Assembly (NCBI RefSeq): GCF_036227485.1
Contig: NZ_CP109479.1
Location: 7,936,001 to 8,000,000 of the forward strand
DNA length: 64,000 nucleotides
Origin: Streptomyces sp. NBC_01451
GTDB lineage: Bacteria > Actinomycetota > Actinomycetes > Streptomycetales > Streptomycetaceae
Direction of reading: 5' to 3'
The position numbers and the translations under genes were made by a program. Shown here piece after piece: positions 18,455 to 28,325 of this stretch. Every line of letters begins with the position of its first letter. Within the stretch, counting starts at the first letter, position 1. Under the pieces are notes generated by a model. That model saw only the letters and a program-made list of their open reading frames with translations, was not told the origin of the DNA and ran no database searches.

Positions 18455-18476
18455 CAAGCCTTTGACGAATGGCTTG
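18455..18476. promoter_or_regulatory. Inverted repeat CAAGCC-N10-GGCTTG in the divergent leader region
   Basis: Six-base perfect arms flank ten bases that contain the TTGACG candidate -35 box of the rightward promoter. A bound dimer could block that promoter and perhaps the leftward one. Regulator unknown. Confidence 0.4.
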
Positions 18477-18491
18477 AAACGTTCTCATGAT
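18462..18491 (+). promoter_or_regulatory. Candidate promoter of the methylthioribose transporter operon
   Basis: TTGACG (18462-18467), an 18-nt spacer, then CATGAT (18486-18491), with the leader-peptide ATG exactly 6 nt later at 18498. The -10 is imperfect, but the spacing predicts a leaderless leader-peptide mRNA, which fits the absence of a ribosome site. Confidence 0.4.
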
Positions 18492-18497
18492 CTCCTT

Positions 18498-18569
18498 ATG
18501 AAGACGCTGCTGCTCGTGCGGCGGCTGTACGTGGACTTGCTCCGGTCGACCACAGCCCGCTGTCGCTGA
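18498..18569 (+). CDS. Leader peptide 3, 23 residues, upstream of the MTR transporter operon
   Basis: ATG at 18498 starts a 23-residue ORF ending in VRRLYVDLLRSTTARCR, with a single Cys as the penultimate residue. This is the classic look of the short actinobacterial leader-peptide family seen before sulfur genes. It has no Shine-Dalgarno sequence and may be leaderless. The following 166 nt before the binding-protein gene are cytosine-rich, most strongly from 18640 on. Confidence 0.75.
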   Translation: MKTLLLVRRLYVDLLRSTTARCR

Positions 18570-18735
18570 CCTGACCCGGAGTACCCGAGACGCCCCGGCC
18601 GTGGTGCGGATACCGCCGCACGCCGCCACCTCGCGCTCAGGGACGGACACTCCCGCGCCCGCGCCTTCCGGCCACCGCGCCCTTCATCTCATCCTCATCG
18701 CTCCCTCCCGTACCGCCCTGCACCTGGAGTCCCGC

Positions 18736-19833
18736 ATGTCCCGCACCCGTCTCCCCCTCGCCGCGCTCTCGCTGGCCTCCGTCTCGGCGCTCTTCCTCGC
18801 GGGCTGCTCGCAGTCGACGAACGCCTCCGAGGACACCGGCGACACGTCCGCCTCCGCGTCCGCGGCCACCGGCACGAAGCCCGCCCCCTTCGACAAGGGC
18901 GCGGTCAAGGTCGCGCTGGTCCGCCAGAGCGGCGCGGGCGACTACTTCGAGCAGTGGGGCAACGGCGCCAAGGCGCAGGCCAAGGCCCTCGGCATCGACC
19001 TGACCGTGTACGACGCGCAGGCCGACAACGCCAAGCAGGCCACCGACCTGTCCTCGGCGATCAACTCCGGCGCGCAGGCGATCATCGTGGACCACGGCTT
19101 CCCGTCGACGATCCAGCCCGAGATCGACAAGGCGGTGAAGAAGGGCATCAAGGTCGTCGTCTACGACGTCGAGACCGCGACGAAGGGCGTCGTCAGCACC
19201 AAGCAGGACGACGCGAGCATGGCCCAGGCGGTCCTCGACGTGATGGCGAAGGAACTCGGCAAGAACGCCAAGGTCGGCTACGTCAACGTCGCCGGCTACG
19301 CGGCCCTCGACAAGCGCGACAGCGTCTGGAAGACGGCGGTCGACGCCAACGGCTGGAAGCAGGCCTTCAAGGTCGGCAAGGTCACGGACTCCACGGCCAC
19401 CGACAACGTTCCCCTGGTCTCCGCCGCCCTCACCCAGCACTCGGACGTGACGGGCATCTTCGCCCCCTACGACGAGCTGGCCAAGGGCACCGTCCTCGCC
19501 GTGCAGAACAAGAAGCTCCAGGACAAGGTGAAGGTGTTCGGCGCGGACGTCTCCAACGCGGACATCCAGAACATGACCGCCGCGGACAGCCCCTGGGTCG
19601 CCACCGCGGGCACCGACCCGTCCGCCGTCGGCGCCGCGGTCGTCCGTACGGCCGCGTTGGAGCTGGCCGGCCAGCTGAACAAGACCTCGGTCGAGTTCCC
19701 GGCCGTCGCCATCACCCAGGACTTCCTGAAGAGCAAGAACATCCAGAACATGGACCAGCTGCGCGCCGCGCTGCCCGCGCTGAACCTCTCCCAGGTCAGC
19801 ACGGCCGACTGGATCGCCAATGTCGCCCACTGA
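18736..19833 (+). CDS. Sugar-type ABC transporter substrate-binding lipoprotein (methylthioribose candidate)
   Basis: A 365-residue periplasmic-binding-protein-like lipoprotein of the ribose type. The lipobox is LAGC at residues 21-24. Type 1 fold landmarks include AIIVDHGFPSTIQPEIDKA and VTGIFAPYDELAKGTV. Because the operon ends with mtnK, the likely ligand is 5-methylthioribose; this is inference from context. The ATG at 18736 has CTGGAG upstream. It overlaps the ATPase gene by 14 bp. Confidence 0.85.
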   Translation: MSRTRLPLAALSLASVSALFLAGCSQSTNASEDTGDTSASASAATGTKPAPFDKGAVKVALVRQSGAGDYFEQWGNGAKAQAKALGIDLTVYDAQADNAKQATDLSSAINSGAQAIIVDHGFPSTIQPEIDKAVKKGIKVVVYDVETATKGVVSTKQDDASMAQAVLDVMAKELGKNAKVGYVNVAGYAALDKRDSVWKTAVDANGWKQAFKVGKVTDSTATDNVPLVSAALTQHSDVTGIFAPYDELAKGTVLAVQNKKLQDKVKVFGADVSNADIQNMTAADSPWVATAGTDPSAVGAAVVRTAALELAGQLNKTSVEFPAVAITQDFLKSKNIQNMDQLRAALPALNLSQVSTADWIANVAH

Positions 19834-21373
19834 GACGCCCGCTGAGGCGTCCGACCCTTTGGGGGCTTCGCCCGCGGTCGTGCTGCGGGACGTGAGCATG
19901 GCCTTCGGCGGCAGGACCGTCCTGGAGTCCGTCTCGCTGGACATCGCACCGGGCAGTGTCGTCGCACTGCTCGGTGCGAACGGGGCCGGCAAGTCCACGC
20001 TCATCAAGATCCTGTCCGGCGTCCACACGGACCACGGCGGCGAAGTGACGGTGAACGGGGTGCCGGCCGCGCTCCAATCACCGCTCGCCGCCCGCCAGCT
20101 GGGCATCCAGACGGTGCACCAGCGGATCGGCGAGGGCATCGTGCCCGGCCTCACCGTCGCCGAGAACCTGGTCTTCGAGGAGCTGGCCCAGGCACGCGGC
20201 AACCCGTTCCTCAACGGGCGCCGCGTGCTCGCCCGCGCCCGCGAGATCCAGTCGGCCCTCGACCTCGGCTGGAGCGACGCCCTGCTCAAACGGGACGTCA
20301 CCGAACTCGGCATCTCCGACCGCCAGTTGCTCATCCTGGCCCGAGCCCTGGCCACCCGCCCGAGGCTCCTGGTCCTCGACGAACCGACGTCCGCGCTCTC
20401 CGCGGCGGAGGCGGAGCGACTGTTCGCCCTGGTCGAGAGGATGCGCGAGGACGGCATCGCGGTCCTCTACGTCTCCCACCGCCTCGGCGAGATCGACGCG
20501 CTGGCGGACCGGCTGGTCGTCCTGCGAGACGGCCGTCTCACCGAGGACCAGGTCAAGCCCTTCGACTGGGACAGCGCCCTGCGCGCCATGCTCGCCCAGG
20601 CCCAGGAGGCGACCACCGCACGTCCACAACGCGAGGGCGAGCAGGGCGAGACGCTCCTCTCCCTGCGCGGCGTACGGCTCCTGGAGGGCCGCACCCCCCA
20701 GGACCTGAACCTGCGAGCAGGCGAAGTCACCGGCATCGTCGGCCTGTTGGGCGCAGGCAAGACGGAGTTGGCCCGAGGCCTCTTCGGCGCCGAACCGTTC
20801 ACCACGGGAGCCGTGGAGCTGGACGGCAAGGCGTACGAGCCGCGCCGCCCCGCCGACGCCATCCGGGCCGGCATCCACCTGGTCCCCGAGGACCGGCACG
20901 CGGACGCCCTGGTCCCCGGCTGGTCGCTCGCCCAGAACATCTCCCTCCCGTTCCTCAAGTCGCTCTCGACGGCCGGGCTGGTGAACCGCTCCAAGGAGGA
21001 CGCCCTCGGCCGCGACACCATCGAGGCCCTCGGTGTCGTCGCCCGCGACGAGCACAGCACCGTCGAGGAGCTGTCCGGCGGCAACCAGCAGAAGGTCGTC
21101 GTCGGCCGCTGGCTCGCCGAACGCCCCCGTGTCCTCATCCTGGACGAGCCGTTCCGAGGGGTGGACATCGGGGCCCGGCGCGACATCGGCCGGCGCGCCC
21201 GCGCCCTTGCGGCGGAGGGCGCGGCGGTATTGGTCCTCTCGGCCGACGTGGACGAGGTCCTGGAGGTCGCCGACCGGGTCGTTGTCCTGGCGGCCGGTGA
21301 GATCCATCTCGACGCGTACGGCGAGGACGCGGAACGCGACCTGGTCATCCGGACGATCTCGGCGTCGGTCTGA
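19820..21373 (+). CDS. Ribose-type ABC transporter double ATPase (methylthioribose candidate)
   Basis: A 517-residue protein with two fused ABC domains. Domain 1 has a full Walker A (GANGAGKST near residue 53) and VLDEPTSAL, but its signature reads LGISDRQLL instead of LSGGQ. Domain 2 has Walker A-like GLLGAGKTEL near residue 310, signature ELSGGNQQKV and LILDEPFRGVD. It energises import by the adjacent permease. Its 3' end is followed by a 274-bp repeat-bearing gap before the permease gene, unusual inside a transporter operon. Confidence 0.88.
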   Translation: MSPTETPAEASDPLGASPAVVLRDVSMAFGGRTVLESVSLDIAPGSVVALLGANGAGKSTLIKILSGVHTDHGGEVTVNGVPAALQSPLAARQLGIQTVHQRIGEGIVPGLTVAENLVFEELAQARGNPFLNGRRVLARAREIQSALDLGWSDALLKRDVTELGISDRQLLILARALATRPRLLVLDEPTSALSAAEAERLFALVERMREDGIAVLYVSHRLGEIDALADRLVVLRDGRLTEDQVKPFDWDSALRAMLAQAQEATTARPQREGEQGETLLSLRGVRLLEGRTPQDLNLRAGEVTGIVGLLGAGKTELARGLFGAEPFTTGAVELDGKAYEPRRPADAIRAGIHLVPEDRHADALVPGWSLAQNISLPFLKSLSTAGLVNRSKEDALGRDTIEALGVVARDEHSTVEELSGGNQQKVVVGRWLAERPRVLILDEPFRGVDIGARRDIGRRARALAAEGAAVLVLSADVDEVLEVADRVVVLAAGEIHLDAYGEDAERDLVIRTISASV

Positions 21374-21402
21374 TGAGGGGCGTTCCGCGTGGTGGGCGGT
21401 TC

Positions 21403-21460
21403 TTCGGCTGCGGGCCGGTGGGGGCCGGTCGCGCCGTTCCCCGCGCCCCTGAAGGGGCGC
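21403..21460 (-). repeat. Dispersed Streptomyces hairpin repeat, copy 1
   Basis: Read on the minus strand: a GCGCCCC-TTCA-GGGGCGC hairpin followed by GGGGAACGGCGCGACCGG and ending in CCCGCAGCCGAA. The same layout occurs at 23864-23918 and 38391-38454. The hairpin occupies 21443-21460. Confidence 0.7.
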
Positions 21461-21470
21461 GACTCCGCAG

Positions 21471-21553
21471 CCGCCGGACAGAGCCGGACCGCCGGACAGA
21501 GCCGGACCGCCGGACAGAGCCGGACCGCCGGACAGAGCCGGACCGCCGGACAG
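21471..21553 (+). repeat. 18-bp tandem repeat, four perfect copies plus a partial fifth
   Basis: The unit CCGCCGGACAGAGCCGGA repeats without spacers at 21471-21488, 21489-21506, 21507-21524 and 21525-21542; the first 11 bases recur at 21543-21553. It is non-coding, inside the gap between the ATPase and permease genes. Identical copies imply recent expansion and likely length variation between strains. Confidence 0.9.
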
Positions 21554-21647
21554 CGCCCGCCCGTCAGGCAACCTCGCTCCGCCACCCCCCGCCCGCCGCC
21601 CGGCTCGCACCGGCTCCACCGCTCGCCACCTCAGGAAGCAGCACCCC

Positions 21648-22691
21648 ATGACCACCACCCAGAGCGCCCCCGCGAAGACGGCGACCCCGTCCACGCCGGT
21701 CGCGGCCGGTCCGCGGATCCAGAACGCGGTCATCAAGTACGGCTTCATCTTCGTGACCGTCACGCTCTTCACGTACTTCGCGCTGAGCGAGCCGTCGTTC
21801 CGTGATTCGGCGACCCTCCTCGACACCCTCCGGTACGTCTCCGTCGCCGCGATCCTCGGCCTCGGCGTCACGCTCACCATGGCTGTCGGCGGGATGGACA
21901 TGTCCGTCGGCGCGGTGGCCGGGCTCGGCGTGACCGTCGCCGCGAAGACGATGGTCACGTACAACCAGGTCGGAGTCGTGGCGATCATCGCGGTGATCGT
22001 GGCGGGCGCCCTGGCCGGTCTCCTCAACGCCCTGCTCATCGTGGTCCTCAAGATCCCCGACATGCTGGCCACGCTGGGCACCATGTTCGTCATCCAGGGC
22101 ACCAAACTCATCCTGGTCGACGGCCAGTCGATCACCCCGGGCATGACCCAGTCCGACGGCACGACGGCCCCCGGCCGGTTCACCGAGGGCTTCCTGCGCA
22201 TCGACCGGGGCACGATCCTCGGCATCCCCGTCTCCGTGGTCATCTTCGGCGCCCTCACCGTCATCGCCTGGGTCTTCCTGGCCCGCACCCGCTGGGGCCG
22301 CGTGCTGTACGCGATCGGCGCCAATCCCGAGGCCTCCCGCCTGGCAGGCATCCGCGTGGGCGCGTATCGGGCCCTGGCGTACGTCCTTTCCGGCGTCCTG
22401 GCGTCGATCGGCGGCCTGATCCTGGCGGCGCGCATCGGCCAGGGCGACGTCTCCGCGGGCACCTCGCAACTCCTCGAAGCGGTCGCCGTCGCCCTGGTCG
22501 GCACCTCCGTCCTCGGCCGGGGCCGCCCCAACGTCTGGGGCACCGCCCTGGGCGCGGTCCTCATCGGCATCATCACCACCGGCCTGACCATCAAGGGCCT
22601 GCCCTACTACACCCAGGACGTGGTCGAGGGCGCCGTCCTGATCCTCGCCCTGGTCTTCAGCTTCACCCTGTCCAAGCGCCGCACCGCATAA
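21648..22691 (+). CDS. RbsC-type ABC transporter permease (methylthioribose candidate)
   Basis: A 347-residue inner-membrane permease with about ten hydrophobic segments. The family signature GGMDMSVGAVAGLG lies near residue 84, and the ATPase-contact loop is in NPEASRLAGIRVGAYRALAYVLSG near residue 225. A single permease gene is normal for ribose-type importers, which use a homodimer. The ATG at 21648 has AGGAAG upstream. Twelve bases separate it from mtnK. Confidence 0.9.
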   Translation: MTTTQSAPAKTATPSTPVAAGPRIQNAVIKYGFIFVTVTLFTYFALSEPSFRDSATLLDTLRYVSVAAILGLGVTLTMAVGGMDMSVGAVAGLGVTVAAKTMVTYNQVGVVAIIAVIVAGALAGLLNALLIVVLKIPDMLATLGTMFVIQGTKLILVDGQSITPGMTQSDGTTAPGRFTEGFLRIDRGTILGIPVSVVIFGALTVIAWVFLARTRWGRVLYAIGANPEASRLAGIRVGAYRALAYVLSGVLASIGGLILAARIGQGDVSAGTSQLLEAVAVALVGTSVLGRGRPNVWGTALGAVLIGIITTGLTIKGLPYYTQDVVEGAVLILALVFSFTLSKRRTA

Positions 22692-22702
22692 GGAAGTTCA
22701 CG

Positions 22703-23872
22703 ATGGGCTACCGCATCCTGGAGCCGGCCGACGTCCCCGCGTACCTGAACGAGCGCGGCCACTGGCCCGACCCGTCGGACATCCGGGTCCGCGAGGTCTC
22801 CGACGGCAACATGAACCGCGTGTTCCTCGCCAGGTCCACCGACGGCACCCGCAGCCTGGCCGTCAAGCAGGCCCTGCCCTGGGTCCGGGTGGCCGGCCCG
22901 TCCTGGCCGATGAGCCCGGAGCGCGCCGACGCCGAGGCACGGGCGTACGAGCAGGTCGCGAAGGTGGCCCCCGACAAGATCCCGGCGATCCTCGGCTACG
23001 ACCCCGAGAACTACGCCCTCGTCATGGAGGACATGTCGGATCTGGAGGTCCTGCGCACCCTCCTCAACGAGGGCGCGCCGTACGGCCCGCGCACCTCCGC
23101 CCGCATCGGCGAGTTCGTGGCCCAACTGACCTTCGCGACCAGCGACTTCGGCATGGCATCGGCGGACCGCAAGGCCCTGCTGGCGGCATCGGTGAGCCCG
23201 GAGCTGTGCAAGATCACCGAGGACGTGGTCCTGTCCGAGCCGTACGTCGAGCACGAACACAACCACTGGCACGAGGGTCTGGACGACCTGGCGGCGGAGT
23301 TCCGCGCCGACGCGAGGCTCCGCACGGAGGTCGCCGACCTCCGCCACACCTTCATGACCAGCGCCCAGGCCCTCCTCCACGGCGACCTGCACACCGGCAG
23401 CGTCATGGTCGGCGAACGCGAAGGCGCCCCGGTGGTACGGGTCTTCGACCCCGAGTTCTCTTTCGTCGGCCCGATCGGCTACGACCTCGGTCTGTACTGG
23501 GCGAACGCCCTGGTGTCGGAGGAACGGGCCCGGGCGCTGGGCCTGTTGAGCGACCACGCCGACCAACTGGCCCTGTCATGGGAGGCCTTCGAGGCCGGGT
23601 TCCGCGCCCTGTGGCCGACGAGGAACGACACCTTCTTCGACGACGCCTACCTCGACCGCTTCCTGCGCAGGGTCTGGACGGAGGCGGTGGGCTACGCGGG
23701 CACGGAGATCGTCCGCCGCATCATCGGCTTCGCCCACCTGACGGACCTGACGACCCTCCCGGACCCGGTCCCGGCATCGCGCAGGGCGCTACTGCTCGGC
23801 CGCGAACTGATCGTCCGCCGCGAGGAGTTGACCACCCCAAACGACGTACGGGCGGTAGTGGAAGCGCCCTGA
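22703..23872 (+). CDS. mtnK: 5-methylthioribose kinase
   Basis: MtnK phosphorylates methylthioribose at C1 with ATP, giving the MtnA substrate. It is 389 residues with an aminoglycoside-phosphotransferase-like kinase fold. Landmarks are VSDGNMNRVFLA near residue 32 (glycine-loop region), SLAVKQALPWVRVAGP near residue 52 with the ATP lysine, catalytic HGDLHTGSVMV near residue 230, and metal-binding FDPEFSFVGPIGYDLG near residue 250. AAGGAAG precedes the ATG at 22703. Its stop codon lies inside the hairpin of a dispersed repeat. Its place after a sugar importer predicts uptake of external methylthioribose. Confidence 0.95.
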   Translation: MGYRILEPADVPAYLNERGHWPDPSDIRVREVSDGNMNRVFLARSTDGTRSLAVKQALPWVRVAGPSWPMSPERADAEARAYEQVAKVAPDKIPAILGYDPENYALVMEDMSDLEVLRTLLNEGAPYGPRTSARIGEFVAQLTFATSDFGMASADRKALLAASVSPELCKITEDVVLSEPYVEHEHNHWHEGLDDLAAEFRADARLRTEVADLRHTFMTSAQALLHGDLHTGSVMVGEREGAPVVRVFDPEFSFVGPIGYDLGLYWANALVSEERARALGLLSDHADQLALSWEAFEAGFRALWPTRNDTFFDDAYLDRFLRRVWTEAVGYAGTEIVRRIIGFAHLTDLTTLPDPVPASRRALLLGRELIVRREELTTPNDVRAVVEAP

Positions 23873-23918
23873 AGGGGCGCGGGGAACTGCGCGACAAGCC
23901 ACAACGCACCCGCAGCCG
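23864..23918 (+). repeat. Dispersed Streptomyces hairpin repeat, copy 2
   Basis: GCGCCC-TGAA-GGGGCGC hairpin, then GGGGAACTGCGCGACAAGCC and CGCAGCCGAA. The mtnK TGA stop (23870-23872) is part of the hairpin, so the element inserted at, or arose over, the end of the gene. Confidence 0.7.
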
Positions 23919-23931
23919 AACCACAAGCGCA

Positions 23932-23962
23932 AAGGGGCGGCTCCCTCAAGGAGCCGCCCCTT
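23932..23962. terminator. Bidirectional terminator between mtnK and glpD
   Basis: A perfect 13-bp stem (23932-23944 with 23950-23962), loop CTCAA, with an A-run on the 5' side and TT at the 3' end. It separates convergent genes. Confidence 0.85.
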
Positions 23963-23978
23963 CCACGCCGTACGCCTA

Positions 23979-25595
23979 CTACTTCTTGTCAAGCAGATCC
24001 TGAACCTTCGCCCGGACCTCGTCCGTGGCAAGCCCCCGGATCGTCAGCGTGGTCCGACGCCGCAGCACATCGTCCGCAGTCTCGGCCCACTCACTGTCCC
24101 GCGCGTACACGACCTGCGCCCAGATCTCCGGCGCGTCGGCGTGCACCCGCTCGCCCAGCTCGGGGTTCTCGTTCGCCAGCCGGGCGATGTCGAAGGCCAG
24201 CGAACCGTAGTGCGTCGCAAGGTGCTTCGCCGTGTCGGCGGCCATGCGCGGACCAGGTGCCGGGTTGTCGACCAGCAGCCGGTGCGCGACGGCGCGCGGG
24301 TTGGCGACACCGGGAAGCGGCAGGTGCTTCGGCAGGGACGAGATGGGCTCGAAGTCGTCGCCCAGCGGACGGCCGGGCAGCGTCTCCAGCTTCTCCATGA
24401 CCGTACGGCCGATGTGCCGGAAGGTCGTCCACTTGCCGCCCGAGACGGACAGCATCCCGCCCTTGCCCTCGGTCACGACCGTCTCCCGCTTGGCCTTCGC
24501 CGTGTCACCGGGGCCACCCGGCAGCACCCGGAGGCCCGCGAAGGAGTACGTGATCAGATCCCGGGACAACTGCTGGTCGCGCACGGAGAACGCGGCCTCG
24601 TCGAGGATCTGCTCCGTGTCCTTCTCGGTGACCGCGACATCCGCCGGGTCGCCCTCGAACACCTCGTCGGTGGTGCCGAGCAGCAGCATGTCCTCCCAGG
24701 GCAGGGCGAAGGTGATGCGGTACTTGTCGATCGGGGTCGCCAGCGCGGCCTTCCACGGAGACGTCCGCTTCAGGACCAGGTGCGCGCCCTTCGAGAGCCG
24801 GATGGACGGCGCCGCGTCCGGGTTCTCCATCTTGCGCAGGTGGTCGACCCAGGGGCCGGTCGCGTTGAGCACGAGCCGTGCGTTGACGCCGAAGTCGTCA
24901 CCGGAGAGCCGGTCACGCAGATCGGCACCGGTGACCCGGCCCCTGGTGAAGCGCAGACCGGACACCTCGGCGTGGTTGAGCACGACGGCGCCCGCCTCGA
25001 CGGCCGCGCGGACCGTCATCAGCGCCATGCGCGCGTCGTTCATCTGACCGTCGCCGTACACGGCCACGGCCTTGAGGTTCTCGGTGCGCAGCTCGGGCAC
25101 GTCCTGCGCCGCCTTGGCCGGCGACAGCAGGTGGCCGACGCCGTCACCGAACGCGGACAGCGCGGAGTAGGCAAAGACGCCCGCCCCGAGCTTCGCCGCG
25201 CCGTGCGGGCCGCCCTTGTACACGGGGAGGTAGAACGTGAGCGGATTGGCCAGGTGGGGAGCCACCTGACGGGACACCGCACGACGCTCGAAGTGGTTCT
25301 CCGCCACCAGCTTCACCGCGCCGGTCTGCAGATAGCGCAGACCGCCGTGGAGAAGCTTGGAGGAGGCGGAGGAGGTGGCACCGGCGAAGTCGCCGGCGTC
25401 GACCAGAGCCACCCGCAGACCGGACTGCGCGGCATGCCAGGCAGTCGAGATGCCGAGGATGCCACCGCCGATCACGAGAAGGTCGTACGTCGCCTTGGAG
25501 AGCTGCTCCCGGGTCTCGGCACGGCTCGGGTTGGAGCCGAAGGCCGGGTGCGTACCGAGGGCAGGCACGGACTGCAGGGTGGACTGACTGGTCAT
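23979..25595 (-). CDS. glpD: Glycerol-3-phosphate dehydrogenase (respiratory, FAD)
   Basis: GlpD oxidises glycerol-3-phosphate to dihydroxyacetone phosphate at the membrane. It is 538 residues. The FAD-binding Rossmann motif VIGGGILGISTAWHAA lies near residue 42, followed by DAGDFAGATSSASSKLLHGGLRY, the DAO-family signature. The C-terminal domain contains NENPELGERVHADAPEIWAQVVYA. It is the last gene of the leftward glpF-glpK-glpD operon, 9 bp after glpK. Confidence 0.95.
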   Translation of the reverse strand: MTSQSTLQSVPALGTHPAFGSNPSRAETREQLSKATYDLLVIGGGILGISTAWHAAQSGLRVALVDAGDFAGATSSASSKLLHGGLRYLQTGAVKLVAENHFERRAVSRQVAPHLANPLTFYLPVYKGGPHGAAKLGAGVFAYSALSAFGDGVGHLLSPAKAAQDVPELRTENLKAVAVYGDGQMNDARMALMTVRAAVEAGAVVLNHAEVSGLRFTRGRVTGADLRDRLSGDDFGVNARLVLNATGPWVDHLRKMENPDAAPSIRLSKGAHLVLKRTSPWKAALATPIDKYRITFALPWEDMLLLGTTDEVFEGDPADVAVTEKDTEQILDEAAFSVRDQQLSRDLITYSFAGLRVLPGGPGDTAKAKRETVVTEGKGGMLSVSGGKWTTFRHIGRTVMEKLETLPGRPLGDDFEPISSLPKHLPLPGVANPRAVAHRLLVDNPAPGPRMAADTAKHLATHYGSLAFDIARLANENPELGERVHADAPEIWAQVVYARDSEWAETADDVLRRRTTLTIRGLATDEVRAKVQDLLDKK

Positions 25596-25604
25596 GTGGG
25601 GTTC

Positions 25605-27155
<1,551 letters not shown>

Positions 27156-27236
27156 TGTGTGCTCCTGAGAGGTCCGTGGGTGAGGGGCTGGCTTACGGCG
27201 TTGCTGCTCAAGGCTGCGTCAACTGTTTCAGCTGCT

Positions 27237-28022
27237 CTAAGCAAAAGCGACGTTGTAGATGCCCGCAGCGACGGCGCCGCCGATCAGCGGACCGACCACC
27301 GGGATCCAGGCGTAGGACCAGTCGGAGCCGCCCTTGTTGGGCAGGGGCAGGAGCGCGTGCACGATGCGCGGACCGAGGTCACGGGCCGGGTTGATCGCGT
27401 AGCCGGTCGGACCGCCGAGGGACAGACCGATGGAGACGACGACGAGCGAGGTGATCAGCGCACCCAGGACCCCCAGGCCCTTGCCGCTGTCGTTGAGGCC
27501 CTGCGTGAGGACGGCGAGCACCAGCACGACCGTGCCGATGACCTCGGTGGCGACGTTCTGCCAGGCGACGCGGACCTCGGGGCCGGTGGAGAAGATGCCC
27601 AGGACCGGCCCGGCGCCCTTCTCCTGAGCCTCGACGGCCTTGACCTGCGGCTTGCCGACGATCTCCTCGTCGGTCAGGTGTGCGAGGAACTGGCCGTAGT
27701 AGGCGACCCAGACCAGGGAGGCACCGATCATGGCGCCGAGCAGCTGCCCGCCCCAGTAGATCGGGACGTCGCTCCACTCGATGCCGTTCTTCTTGAGCGC
27801 GAGCGCGAGAGTCACGGCCGGGTTGAGATGGGCGCCGGAGAGCGGCGCCGAGGTGTACACGGCCGTCAGTACGGCGAAACCCCACCCGAAGGTGATGGCG
27901 AGCCAGCCGGCGTTGCGGGCCTTGGAGGCCTTCAGCGTGACGGCGGCGCAGACGCCGCCGCCGAGCAGGATGAGTATGGCGGTACCGATGGTCTCGCCGA
28001 TGAAGATGTCGGAGCTGGACAC
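27237..28022 (-). CDS. glpF: Glycerol uptake facilitator (aquaglyceroporin)
   Basis: A 261-residue MIP-family channel with six membrane helices and two half-helices. The first NPA is in [15 protein letters not shown] near residue 67 and the second in [13 protein letters not shown] near residue 205; the Asp after the second NPA marks the glycerol-conducting subgroup. The loop with [18 protein letters not shown] is longer than in E. coli GlpF. The start is GTG at 28022 with AAAGGAG upstream. It heads the glycerol operon. Confidence 0.95.
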   Translation of the reverse strand: MSSSDIFIGETIGTAILILLGGGVCAAVTLKASKARNAGWLAITFGWGFAVLTAVYTSAPLSGAHLNPAVTLALALKKNGIEWSDVPIYWGGQLLGAMIGASLVWVAYYGQFLAHLTDEEIVGKPQVKAVEAQEKGAGPVLGIFSTGPEVRVAWQNVATEVIGTVVLVLAVLTQGLNDSGKGLGVLGALITSLVVVSIGLSLGGPTGYAINPARDLGPRIVHALLPLPNKGGSDWSYAWIPVVGPLIGGAVAAGIYNVAFA

Positions 28023-28260
28023 CCGCGACTCCTTTGTCCTTCGTTCCAGGGGAAGAGCTGCCGGCCCTTGGCGTTGTCACACTCTAACGCCTATTGCCGG
28101 TCGGTGTTCGACAATGTCGACCGATGGACGGGAGTCTTGCTCTGGTGTTACAGGCACGTCAAGAGCTCTGTTATCGAAAACACGATCGTTATTGATTGCT
28201 GTGAGCTATCGATCTTGGGTCGGTCGCGACCCGCGTCCGCCCGCACACGCCCCGCACACG
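28023..28260 (-). promoter_or_regulatory. Control region of the glycerol operon
   Basis: This gap lies before glpF. On the minus strand a TAGAGT box (28086-28081) is a candidate -10, about 60 nt upstream of glpF. It is overlapped on its upstream side by the dyad at 28108-28120. Farther upstream is an unusually AT-rich stretch (28168-28212). No -35 could be fixed with confidence. Confidence 0.45.
28108..28120. promoter_or_regulatory. Perfect dyad TCGACA-A-TGTCGA, candidate GylR operator at glpF
   Basis: A 13-bp palindrome 86 nt upstream of the glpF start. A closely related dyad lies upstream of gylR at 29146-29160. Together they define TTCGRCAATGTCGA, consistent with one IclR-type regulator acting on both genes. 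Confidence 0.6.
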
Positions 28261-28291
28261 AAAAGGCCGGAACATCCAAGATGTCCCGGCC
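28261..28291 (-). terminator. Intrinsic terminator of gylR
   Basis: GGCCGGAACATC (28265-28276) pairs with GATGTCCCGGCC (28280-28291) with one mismatch, loop CAA. On the minus strand it is followed by TTTT (28264-28261), so it ends transcription from gylR before the glpF promoter. Confidence 0.8.
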
Positions 28292-28325
28292 GCTCACGTG
28301 TGAACGTCAGATTTCGTACGGGGGC

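Noticed and set aside
21471..21553. The 18-bp repeats as a CRISPR array
   Set aside because: The units are directly adjacent with no spacers and no cas genes are nearby.
20078..22594. Long minus-strand frame opposite the methylthioribose transporter genes
   Set aside because: Antisense to clear ATPase and permease domains, with low-complexity repeats where it crosses the tandem repeat.
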